In this document: positions 14,213 through 20,427 of the stretch, piece by piece
Layout: every line of letters starts with the position of its first letter
Position numbering within the stretch: the first letter of the stretch is position 1
NCBI GenBank assembly: GCA_034419095.1
Contig: DAOULQ010000053.1
Span: 1 to 20,427, forward strand
Source of the DNA: UBA7937 sp034419095
GTDB lineage: Bacteria; Chloroflexota; Anaerolineae; UBA7937
Direction: 5' to 3'
Length of the DNA stretch: 20,427 bases
The notes under the pieces: model-generated
What the model was told of the DNA's origin: nothing
Databases searched by the model: none
What the model saw: only the letters and a program-made list of their open reading frames with translations
Made by a program: the position numbers and the translations under genes

Positions 14213-15356
14213 TTTCTCTCCTTGGAAGGCCGAGACAGAAGAGCGCGGCTACCAGGGGAAGGAAGACTAAGAGTTCGAGGCTTCTGAGGAGGCCGAACCG
14301 GTCAGCCAGGAAACCGGTGACGGCCGCGCCGATGCCTCCAGCCGTGAATTGTCCTCCCAAGGCGAACCCCGAAGCCATGGCCGCGCCGCCCGAGAGGAGG
14401 TTTTGGGTTATGAAGGTGGTGACTGGGGTGAGACCTGCCAGGAAAATCCCCAGGGGGATCACCAGAAGGTGGGGCCACGCTCCCGGGGCGTGCAAGAAAA
14501 GGTAAATCATGGGGCTAGAAAGGATCAGGGAGAAGGCGAGAACCTTTCGTGGTCCGAATCGATCAGCGAGCAAGCCGCTCAGAACCCCTCCAAAGGCGCC
14601 GGATATGAGTAATAAGAAAAGTACCTGACTGGCCAAGGAAAGAGTGTGTCCTCGACTTTGATAGAGGAGGGGTAAGTAGGTGGAAAGGCTCATAGAAGCC
14701 CAGGGGCGGAGGAGAACTATCATGGCTGTAGAGACCACCGCTAGCCAGGGAGTAGGCCCCCGCTCTATCGGATTCCTCATCTCCAAATAAGCCTTTCTCT
14801 CTTCTCTTTCCACGGGGGGTCGGACTAAGAGGAGGGGAAGAACTGCCAGCGCCGGGAGGAGGAGCAGGAGTGTGCCTCTCAACCCCAAGTTGCTAAAGAT
14901 AGCGCCTCCCAGCAAGGGCCCCAGAGCGTACCCGATACTCCCCCCGAAGGTGAAGAGGGCCAGGCTAGTCGCTCTCCGTTCTCCGCTTATCACTGAGGCC
15001 TGGGCGGCCCCTTGGGGGTGGAAGGCGGCGGACCCTAAAGCGGCTAAAAGGATACAGCCCAAGAGGATGGGATAACTCCAGGCGTAGGCGGCTGAAACTA
15101 TGAAGGCCGCGGTCCAGATGACACCCAAGGGTCCCAATATTCGAGGTGTGAATCGATCGGCCAGGTAGCCGAAGAGGGGCTGGGTGAGAGATGAACCCAC
15201 TAGGGAGACTGTGGCTACCAACCCCGCTTGAGTGTAGGAGAGATGGAGGGAAGCCACTAGGAAGGGGAGCATTATGGGCAGCATGCTGGGGTATAGATCG
15301 AGAGTCAGATGGGCCAAAGAGAGGCCCAGGAGAGATCGGTTACGAAATAGGGACAT
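14205..15356 (-). CDS. MFS transporter, fosmidomycin-resistance (Fsr)-like
   Basis: 383 residues with about twelve hydrophobic segments. GYLADRFTPR and GLLADRFGPRK are the MFS loop 2-3 and loop 8-9 motifs. SAAFHPQGAAQA followed by LFTFGGSIGYALGPLLGG resembles the Fsr/YfnC-like branch of MFS exporters. Substrate unknown; a drug or small metabolite exporter is the default guess. The frame is open upstream to 15623, but that part only shadows the tusA-like gene; ATG 15356 starts directly before the first helix (LFRNRSLLGLSLAHLTLDLY). A promoter 40 bp upstream supports this start. The 3' end overlaps the 44-residue ORF. Confidence 0.9.
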   Translation of the reverse strand: MSLFRNRSLLGLSLAHLTLDLYPSMLPIMLPFLVASLHLSYTQAGLVATVSLVGSSLTQPLFGYLADRFTPRILGPLGVIWTAAFIVSAAYAWSYPILLGCILLAALGSAAFHPQGAAQASVISGERRATSLALFTFGGSIGYALGPLLGGAIFSNLGLRGTLLLLLPALAVLPLLLVRPPVEREERKAYLEMRNPIERGPTPWLAVVSTAMIVLLRPWASMSLSTYLPLLYQSRGHTLSLASQVLFLLLISGAFGGVLSGLLADRFGPRKVLAFSLILSSPMIYLFLHAPGAWPHLLVIPLGIFLAGLTPVTTFITQNLLSGGAAMASGFALGGQFTAGGIGAAVTGFLADRFGLLRSLELLVFLPLVAALFCLGLPRRENG

Positions 15357-15396
15357 GTTGCATTTCCACAAAACGTTTCCTTTGGAGGCGCAGACA

Positions 15397-15425
15397 AAGA
15401 TACCGTGGATGAGGGTAGTTGTCAA
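15397..15425 (-). promoter_or_regulatory. internal sigma70 promoter upstream of the MFS gene
   Basis: On the minus strand TTGACA (15425-15420), 17 bp, TATCTT (15402-15397). The expected start is near 15390, giving a leader of about 35 nt before ATG 15356. This would let the MFS - small ORF - QueG-like - GH2 - DUF4157-like genes be expressed apart from the upstream nifS-like/tusA pair. Confidence 0.65.
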
Positions 15426-15433
15426 CCCTACTC

Positions 15434-15661
15434 TTATAACTTGCGTACGTAGACTCGATACTCTCCCTCCCTCTCCTCCAATCCTAGATACTCGTTCCCT
15501 GTGGCCCGACACCAGGCGGGCATATCCTCTCGGATACCTGGATCGGTGGCCAAGACCTCCAAAACCTCTCCTACTTTGAGTTCCTTCATTTTCTGGGCTG
15601 TCTTTATGATGGGCGTGGGGCAAAGAAGTCCAAAGGTATCGAGAGTGGCATCCGCTTCCAT
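15434..15661 (-). CDS. TusA/SirA-like sulfur carrier protein
   Basis: From ATG 15661 this is about 75 residues. LLCPTPIIKTAQKM carries the CPxP signature of TusA-family proteins, with the persulfide-accepting Cys14. DMPAWC (Cys51) is the second conserved feature of many TusA-like proteins outside the gamma-proteobacteria. Such proteins relay sulfane sulfur in the cytoplasm, often from a cysteine desulfurase. An in-frame ATG at 15685 would add 8 residues, but the shorter start fits the family and has an upstream AAAGGGG, although about 11 nt away. It lies about 30 bp (5 bp with the longer start) behind the NifS-like gene, suggesting that they work together. Confidence 0.88.
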   Translation of the reverse strand: MEADATLDTFGLLCPTPIIKTAQKMKELKVGEVLEVLATDPGIREDMPAWCRATGNEYLGLEEREGEYRVYVRKL

Positions 15662-15690
15662 AGGGTAGGTTTCCCCTTTACACATAAGGC

Positions 15691-16851
15691 TTACTGGTGA
15701 TAGAGGGGCGAGATCCCCCTTAGCCTTTTCACTATCGGAGGGAGGACCTCTAGAAGGTAGTTTACATCCTCCACGGTGTTCCCCATCCCCAAGGTGAGGA
15801 GCAAGGAACCCTGGGCCAAGGCGGGGTCGATGCCCATAGTCTCCAAGACATGAGAGGCTTTCAGCGCTTGGGAGGTGCAGGCCGAGCCGCTGGAGGCGGC
15901 TACCCCTTTCAGGTTCAGGGATAGGAGCATCGCTTCCCCCTCCACATACTCCACCACTACGCTCACATGCCCCGGCAGCCGCTCGCTGGGATGGCCGGTG
16001 AGGTGAATCCCATCGCTCTCCAAGAGCCCTTCAATTAGCCTGTCTCGCAAAGGGGTTAGATGGTTCGCGCGGTCAGCCATCTCCCTTTGGGCCAATTCCG
16101 CGGCTACCCCTAGCCCTACGATCCCGGCCACATTCTCAGTGCCCGCGCGTCGGCCGCCCTCTTGGATACCTCCGTCGATGATGGGGATGATCCGCGTTCT
16201 CCTTCGGATATAGAGGGCTCCTACCCCCTTGGGGCCGTAGAACCCTTGCCCTGCCAGGCTCAAAAGGTCAATTCTTAGCCCTTCCACATCGATGGGGATC
16301 GTTCCCGCTGTTTGCACCGCGTCCGTGTGAAAGGGGAGGCCATGCTTTTTTGTCATTTCGGCTATCTCACTGAGGGGCTCGATGGCTCCCACCTCGTTGT
16401 TGGCGTGCATAATAGAGACCAGGATCGTCTCCTCGGTGATCGCCTCTTCTACCGAAGCGGGATCGACCAGCCCATACCGATCCACAGGCACAGAGGTATA
16501 GGTGAAGCCTTGCCGCTCTAGGCTCTTGAGGGAATGGAGCACGGAGTGGTGTTCGATCTGGGAGGTAACGATATGCTTACCTTTTCGCTCCTGGGCCCAA
16601 GCCACCCCTTTGAGAGCCAGGTTATTGGCCTCGGTGCCCGAGGAGGTGAAGATGATCTCCTCAGGCTGCGCACCGATCAGGCTTGCTACCTTGCTTCTCG
16701 CTTCCTCGACAGCCTCTTTTGCCTCCTTCCCCCAATCGTGGAGGCTTTGGGGGTTGCCGAAGAACTCCCCCAGGTAGGGGATCATCGCTTCCATTACCTG
16801 GGGGTGGGTGGGGGTAGCAGCGCCGTAATCGAAATAGACCTTTTTCATCAT
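15691..16851 (-). CDS. NifS/IscS-family cysteine desulfurase homologue lacking the PLP-binding lysine
   Basis: 386 residues, aminotransferase class V fold, NifS/IscS branch. Present are TSSGTEANN (69-77), the stacking His of EHHSVL (101-105), Asn152 in HANNEVGA, Asp177 and Gln180 in FHTDAVQTAG, RAGTENV, and the active Cys325 in SSGSACTS. The usual S(A/G)HKFYGPKG loop reads AGQGFYGPKG at 200-209. Thus Ser is Ala200, His is Gln202, and the Schiff-base Lys is Gly203 (codon GGG, 16243-16245). A normal desulfurase cannot form the internal aldimine without this Lys. An IscS from Archaeoglobus fulgidus is known with the same Lys replaced by Asp. It may be a sulfur scaffold, may use PLP unconventionally, or may do another reaction. 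No frameshift or stop suggests decay. The next gene is TusA-like. Confidence 0.9.
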   Translation of the reverse strand: MMKKVYFDYGAATPTHPQVMEAMIPYLGEFFGNPQSLHDWGKEAKEAVEEARSKVASLIGAQPEEIIFTSSGTEANNLALKGVAWAQERKGKHIVTSQIEHHSVLHSLKSLERQGFTYTSVPVDRYGLVDPASVEEAITEETILVSIMHANNEVGAIEPLSEIAEMTKKHGLPFHTDAVQTAGTIPIDVEGLRIDLLSLAGQGFYGPKGVGALYIRRRTRIIPIIDGGIQEGGRRAGTENVAGIVGLGVAAELAQREMADRANHLTPLRDRLIEGLLESDGIHLTGHPSERLPGHVSVVVEYVEGEAMLLSLNLKGVAASSGSACTSQALKASHVLETMGIDPALAQGSLLLTLGMGNTVEDVNYLLEVLPPIVKRLRGISPLYHQ

Positions 16852-16854
16852 ACT

Positions 16855-16953
16855 TTATTGGCGACTTCCCCTTTGGGGTTGGATGGCTATATGAGCGTAG
16901 ACCTGGGCGTTCTCTCGCCTTTCTACCATGGAACCAGCGAGGTAGATCTTCAT
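16855..16953 (-). pseudogene. 32-codon ORF resembling the stump of a DNPH1/nucleoside deoxyribosyltransferase-like gene
   Basis: ATG 16953 overlaps the stop of the C45 gene as ATGA, and the ORF ends 3 bp before the nifS-like ATG. Its first 22 residues (MKIYLAGSM...RRENAQVYAHI) resemble the N-terminus of DNPH1-like 2'-deoxynucleoside 5'-phosphate N-hydrolases (consensus as I recall it: IYFAGSIRGGRE...LY..I). After that only about ten unrelated residues remain before TAA. The rest of the family (about 120 residues) is missing, so this looks like a deletion remnant, or less likely a small gene in its own right. No good ribosome site is seen. Confidence 0.5.
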
Positions 16954-17999
16954 CCTAAGAACGCTTCTTCCTCTTTGCCCTCTGGCCAGGGGTACTCTTT
17001 ATACTCGTTCCGGCAGGGGGCACCCAGGCTGTAGGCTACTTTCTGGTTGGTCAAGTCGCCGATGGTTGACCAGAAGGTGGCTAACCCATCCACGTGGCCA
17101 CAGATGGGGGTCTGGTGGTCGGTGAGGATCTCCTGGGCCAAGGCCCAAGGGTCGCTGTTTCCCTTCGACAACGCGCTTAAGATCTTCTGGAGACGGCGCT
17201 TGGAGTTCTCTAGAATAGGTGACTCCGTGAGGTGGCTCAGATCGTGGTGCAGGAAGTGGTTGGTAGCGGCGATATAATCGTTTCCGGCCTCCCGCACACG
17301 GACTATTTCGGGGTGGGCCTCCACCATGAACATATCATGGGGATCGACGATGATGCAGTTGAAACTGGAAAGGCGGGGCATCTCCTGGGCCATCATCATC
17401 GCTTCCTCAGCGGTGGCGCAGGTCTCGAGCAGGATGCGGGGGATGAGGTGGAAGACGACCCCGGGCTTGACCCTCTCCGGCGCCTTAGTGGGCACCCCAT
17501 GGAGGGCCACGAAGAGGCTGTGTTGATTCACTCCATCGTGGCGTCCAGAGAGGAGCCCATTGTTCATCCCCAAAGTTGCGTAGTAGGCTTCAGGCCGGGC
17601 AGCTATGAGATGCCTCCACCTGGCCCGATAGAAGAAATCGTAGTTACGTCCCACTATAGTCCGCCCCTGGCGGCGAAGGGCGAAAGAGGAACATCCGAGG
17701 TTGGCTGTACCCATGATGAGCATTCCCAGAAGGGCATCCATCTCCAGATCGAGGGCCTCAGCCCACCCCTCATATTCGTCTAGTAGGGTGGGGTGGAAAG
17801 TGGAGATCAGATCCCAACACTCCTCGGCGAAGGTGGTCTGGGAGAGGGTCAAAGGCTCTGCTTCCCCTTCCGGCGGTGGGGGGAGGGGACTTATCTCATG
17901 GGCCAGTTGTTGTCCCATCTCTAAGTGGGTCCCCGCTAGTTGAAGATACCGGTAGTCGGCCGCTTTCTCTTCCTCTAGATCGTTTTCTGGTTTAGACAT
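16950..17999 (-). CDS. C45/acyltransferase-like Ntn-hydrolase family protein
   Basis: 349 residues. NLGCSSFALRRQGRTIVGRNYDF is the signature of the peptidase C45 / isopenicillin N acyltransferase / acid ceramidase-like Ntn hydrolases. Cys103 is the predicted nucleophile, with Asn119 and Asp121 nearby. HDGVNQHSLFVALHGVP and the later SSFNCIIVD and ATNHF motifs fit. Members hydrolyse or transfer linear amides; substrate unknown here. Many are processed by autocleavage before the Cys, which is possible here at Gly102-Cys103. No signal peptide. The frame opens at ATG 18032, but ATG 17999 has AGAGAGG with 5 nt spacing and is preferred. It is the first long gene after the promoter at 18130-18158, with a leader of about 125 nt, and it overlaps the 32-codon ORF. 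Confidence 0.83.
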   Translation of the reverse strand: MSKPENDLEEEKAADYRYLQLAGTHLEMGQQLAHEISPLPPPPEGEAEPLTLSQTTFAEECWDLISTFHPTLLDEYEGWAEALDLEMDALLGMLIMGTANLGCSSFALRRQGRTIVGRNYDFFYRARWRHLIAARPEAYYATLGMNNGLLSGRHDGVNQHSLFVALHGVPTKAPERVKPGVVFHLIPRILLETCATAEEAMMMAQEMPRLSSFNCIIVDPHDMFMVEAHPEIVRVREAGNDYIAATNHFLHHDLSHLTESPILENSKRRLQKILSALSKGNSDPWALAQEILTDHQTPICGHVDGLATFWSTIGDLTNQKVAYSLGAPCRNEYKEYPWPEGKEEEAFLG

Positions 18000-18091
18000 C
18001 TTTTCCTCTCTTGGAGTGGGGAGAGTCCCCATACAATCCCTTGATATGATCCCCGCCGCTCAAGTTCGGCGTTGATCTTGCCGAGCATCAT
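17975..18091 (-). other. possible 38-codon leader ORF overlapping the C45 start
   Basis: In the leader of the C45 operon the frame from ATG 18091 (or 18088) runs 38 codons and ends 25 bp inside the C45 gene in another frame. Its first half (LGKINAELERRG) looks protein-like. A 10-codon ORF starting at ATG 18123, the expected first base of the transcript, ends TAATG into it. Both could be chance; they could also couple or tune C45 translation. No homology recognised. Confidence 0.25.
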
Positions 18092-18129
18092 TATCTTCTT
18101 TTGAGGCCCAGACAGACCTCCATAATCGC

Positions 18130-18158
18130 ATTCTAGCATCGTTGGGGATAAATGACAA
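18130..18158 (-). promoter_or_regulatory. sigma70 promoter of the C45/nifS-like/tusA operon
   Basis: On the minus strand TTGTCA (18158-18153), 17 bp, TAGAAT (18135-18130). The predicted first base, 18123, is the A of an ATG. The same hexamers and spacing occur before tgt. Confidence 0.7.
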
Positions 18159-18165
18159 GACGAGA

Positions 18166-18195
18166 TTGACGGAAGTCGCTTTTCAGATTTACAAT
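18166..18195 (+). promoter_or_regulatory. sigma70 promoter of the sugar nucleotidyltransferase gene
   Basis: TTGACG (18166-18171), 18 bp, TACAAT (18190-18195). Transcription would begin near 18202, inside the GGGAGGTGA ribosome site (18198-18206), about 12 nt before ATG 18214. Its -35 is 7 bp from the -35 of the minus-strand promoter, so the two are back to back and may be controlled together. Confidence 0.6.
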
Positions 18196-18213
18196 GAGGG
18201 AGGTGAACGGCTG

Positions 18214-19083
18214 ATGCAGGCTCTAATCCTTGCCGCCGGGAGAGGAAAGCGGCTCAAGGCCCCTTTTCCAAAACCTCTTTTGTATCTTCCTGGGGGCACT
18301 CTCCTAGAATATCAGTTGTCGATGCTGGCTCATCTGCCTCTCTCTTCCATTTTCGTAGTTTACCTAGCCTCGGAGGTGGAGAGGGTTTTGCGAGAGTGGG
18401 AGGGGGTCTACGCTATACGGCAGAGGGAGCCTTTTACCCTTATGGGAGCCCTCCTCAGCGCCGAGAAGGAGATAAGTGAGCGGTTTCTGGTGCTCCACGG
18501 GGACAACTACTTCTCTCAGGGGCTAGACTACTTTCTCCGGGAAGCGGAAGGGCACAAATACGCGTTTCTTACAGAACGCAGAAGCAAGGGACTCGAAGAG
18601 GCCCGACGGCTGGCCACCACCGGGGCTTATATCCTCTCCCCTGAGGTCTTCTATACTCTGCGGCTTTTGCGCCCTAGAGATAGATTAGTGTGCTTGACAG
18701 AGGCTCTGCTCTCTCAGGGAGAGGCGTTGTGCGAGGTGTGGCTACACGGTTGGAGGCGGAATATCAATACTTGGGAGGGGCTGCTGGAGACACATGGAGA
18801 ACTCTTAGCCAACTGGTCGCTCTGCTTTCATCCTCCAAGTAGCCAGGAGGGTTACAGGGAAGAAGGCGTTGAGGCGGAAGGGCCTACATGGATCTCTCCG
18901 GAGGCTGAGGTAAGTCGTTCACACCTAGGTCCCTATGTGACCGTGGGGCCAGGCGCTCGGATCGAGGGTTGTACCCTAGAGGAGGCTGTTGTCTTTCCCG
19001 GCTCTCAGGCTGAGGGGTTGAGGTTGAAAAGGGGAGTTATCTTGCCCCCTGGCCTGGTCTTCAGGGGGAAAGGAAAAGGCTGA
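18214..19083 (+). CDS. sugar-1-phosphate nucleotidyltransferase with C-terminal left-handed beta-helix
   Basis: 289 residues. LILAAGRGKRL...PKPLL (4-23) is the nucleotide-binding signature of NTP-transferases that make NDP-sugars from sugar-1-phosphates. HGDNYF (Asp97) is the metal-binding region and TTGAYILSPEVF the sugar pocket. Residues about 224-282 (WISPEAEVSRSHLGPYVTVGPGA) show hexapeptide-like repeats of a left-handed beta-helix. It is most like the glucose-1-phosphate thymidylyltransferase long form, but shorter than usual, so the substrate pair is unsure. ATG 18214 is chosen over the more upstream TTG 18142 because of the ribosome site at 18198-18206 and the direct MQALILAAG start. 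The last 23 bp overlap the convergent UbiB-type gene. Confidence 0.87.
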   Translation: MQALILAAGRGKRLKAPFPKPLLYLPGGTLLEYQLSMLAHLPLSSIFVVYLASEVERVLREWEGVYAIRQREPFTLMGALLSAEKEISERFLVLHGDNYFSQGLDYFLREAEGHKYAFLTERRSKGLEEARRLATTGAYILSPEVFYTLRLLRPRDRLVCLTEALLSQGEALCEVWLHGWRRNINTWEGLLETHGELLANWSLCFHPPSSQEGYREEGVEAEGPTWISPEAEVSRSHLGPYVTVGPGARIEGCTLEEAVVFPGSQAEGLRLKRGVILPPGLVFRGKGKG

Positions 19084-20427
19084 CGCCTATTAGCCCTGCT
19101 AGCGCCAGGAGGGCCCACCCCAGTTTCTCTTGGCCTCCAATGAGGAGAAAGGCTCCGGTTAAGACGAGACTTGCCAGCACGATGCCCCTCAGGAGCCGAT
19201 CCATCCCTCGCTCCAGACGGCCTACCAGCCTTTCCAATTCCAGGGATCGGGCGACGTGCACTTCCAGGCCGCCACGACTGAGGGTGAGCATGGTCTCCTC
19301 TGTGAGTCGGGGCAGTCTCCACAAAAGAGCCCCCATACTCTGGAGTTCGCCCCAGAGACGCTCGGCCCACTCTTCCTTCTCGGCGGCCAAGAGTTCTCTG
19401 GCGAAGGGCTCCACCCCCTGGAAGACATTGAAGTCGGGATCTAGCCCCGTAGCCAGGCCGGAGAGGATGCCCAGCATCCTCCCCATGAAGATGAAATCCT
19501 GGGGCAACTGAAAAGGCATCTGGAAGACGAGGTCGCGGAATTCGAGGGCTAGATCAGCGAACTCCCGATGGTCGATCCTGGCCAACTCCCCCATGCTGAG
19601 GCCGTAGAAGTGGGCAAGTACCTTCTCCGCCGCGGCCTCGATGGGGCGCAGGTCTGTCCCCGGCAAGAAGAACCCCAGCCTATCCCAACTTTCGATTATG
19701 CGGGGGACATCTCTAGCCGCTAGGCCGATGACCGACTCTCTCAGTTGGTCCATCACCTGGGGGGTGAGGTGGCCTACCATCCCGAAGTCGACGAAGACCA
19801 GTTGGAACTCCCGCGTGATGTCCCCTGAGGGGGGTGGACCGCCTAAAGGGCGGACGAATAGGTTTCCGGGGTGGGGGTCAGCGTGGAAGAAGCCGTCTAC
19901 GAAGACCTGCTGGAGGTAGGTCTCGAAGAGGTACTGGGCCACGGCCCCTCGGTCGATGCCGGCTTCGGTCAAGCCTTCGTAGTCGGTGATCTTGATCCCC
20001 CCTACGCGCTCTAGGGTGAGCACCCGCTTGGTGGTATGAGACCAGCGGGGGAGGGGGATGCGCACCTCGGGGTTCTCGGCGAAGTTCTCGGCGAACCGCT
20101 CGGCGTTATGTCCCTCGGCTATATAGTCGAGTTCTTCGTAGAGGGTGCGGCTGAACTCATCGAGGAGGGCGTCGAGGTTGGCACGGCTAGCAATGGGCCG
20201 ATACCGCTTGAGTAACCCCACCGCCCAGCGGAGGGCGGCTAAGTCCGTGGCCACCAGTTGCTCGATCTGGGGCCGTTGCACCTTGACCATCACCGGTTCC
20301 CCGCCGGGAAGATGGGCCTGATAGACCTGTCCTAAAGAGGCCCCGATCGCTGTCCTCTCTTGAAACTCCTCGAAGAGTTCTGACAAGGGGGCGCCCAGTT
20401 CTTCTTCTATGATGGCTCGGATGGGAG
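19061..20427 (-). CDS. UbiB/ABC1/ADCK-family atypical kinase, N-terminus outside window
   Basis: About 455 residues are visible and the frame continues past the window edge (PIRAIIEEELGAPLSELF). TAIGASLGQVYQA is the Ala-rich nucleotide loop, with a VMVKVQRP lysine strand, EELDYIAEGHNAERF, then HADPHPGNLF (catalytic loop) and VFVDFGM (metal-binding DFG). The C-terminus has two adjacent hydrophobic helices (about the last 45 residues), as in membrane-bound UbiB/ADCK proteins. These are atypical kinases/ATPases linked to isoprenoid lipid and quinone metabolism; the true target here is unknown. The ORF contains a TTG at 20386, but homology continues upstream of it, so the start lies outside. The stop lies 23 bp inside the oppositely oriented nucleotidyltransferase gene. 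Confidence 0.93.
   Translation of the reverse strand, partial: PIRAIIEEELGAPLSELFEEFQERTAIGASLGQVYQAHLPGGEPVMVKVQRPQIEQLVATDLAALRWAVGLLKRYRPIASRANLDALLDEFSRTLYEELDYIAEGHNAERFAENFAENPEVRIPLPRWSHTTKRVLTLERVGGIKITDYEGLTEAGIDRGAVAQYLFETYLQQVFVDGFFHADPHPGNLFVRPLGGPPPSGDITREFQLVFVDFGMVGHLTPQVMDQLRESVIGLAARDVPRIIESWDRLGFFLPGTDLRPIEAAAEKVLAHFYGLSMGELARIDHREFADLALEFRDLVFQMPFQLPQDFIFMGRMLGILSGLATGLDPDFNVFQGVEPFARELLAAEKEEWAERLWGELQSMGALLWRLPRLTEETMLTLSRGGLEVHVARSLELERLVGRLERGMDRLLRGIVLASLVLTGAFLLIGGQEKLGWALLALAGLIGVSLFLSP

Noticed and set aside
15357..15623. 89-residue N-terminal extension of the MFS protein
   Set aside because: It is the shadow frame of the tusA-like gene and has no hydrophobic or family character; a promoter at 15397-15425 lies inside it.
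18142..18213. TTG 18142 as start of the sugar nucleotidyltransferase
   Set aside because: The extension overlaps both promoters and has no family similarity; ATG 18214 has a ribosome site and begins at the conserved strand.

Overview
The window reads as ordinary chromosome from a compact, moderately GC-rich bacterium (roughly 55-60% GC by eye). It has standard bacterial sigma70-type promoters, TAG/TGA/TAA all used as stops, many GTG/TTG starts, heavy AGG/AGA arginine use, and almost no intergenic DNA. My best guess is a member of the Chloroflexota or a relative, perhaps an uncultured one. This rests on the gene mix (FmdB zinc ribbon, PF06262 zincin, YbgC-type thioesterases, TldD/TldE, a UbiB-type kinase) and on a short dispersed repeat that I associate with such genomes. 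There is no rRNA or other decisive marker, so this is inference. I see no rRNA, tRNA, CRISPR array, IS element or phage.

Layout. 1-3164 (+): the tail of a thioesterase gene with an in-frame TAG, a site-2 protease with CBS domains, formamidopyrimidine-DNA glycosylase, then a visibly AT-richer DUF3800 gene that looks acquired and is closed by a hairpin. 3277-4060 (+): a small zincin overlapping a second, intact thioesterase. 4057-7420 (-): tldD, a nucleotidyltransferase and tldE, all overlapping. 7443-10678 (+): a textbook promoter, fmdB-like, then tgt (second promoter, apparently leaderless), uppP and a PstS-like lipoprotein. 10766-17999 (-): a long tightly packed string read from a promoter at 18130-18158: C45-type hydrolase, a 32-codon relic, a NifS-like protein lacking the PLP lysine, TusA-like, an internal promoter, an Fsr-like MFS transporter, a 44-codon small gene, a COG1600/QueG-like 2x[4Fe-4S] protein, a GH2 glycosidase and a small HExxH protein. 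18166-19083 (+): a sugar-1-phosphate nucleotidyltransferase with its own divergent promoter. 19061-20427 (-): a UbiB/ABC1-family kinase that runs off the end.

Most interesting. (1) The NifS homologue keeps its persulfide cysteine and most PLP-pocket residues but has glycine where the Schiff-base lysine belongs; Ser and His of the same loop are also changed. It sits directly before a TusA-like sulfur carrier. (2) A nucleotidyltransferase is wedged between the two subunits of the TldD/TldE protease, and its conserved N-terminus can only be reached from a non-standard ATA start behind a good Shine-Dalgarno sequence. (3) There are two small ORFs of under 45 codons with overlapping start/stop junctions: one well supported, one that looks like the stump of a DNPH1-like nucleotide hydrolase. 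Nothing here adds up to a clear new defence system; the DUF3800 gene is the only defence-like candidate and stands alone.
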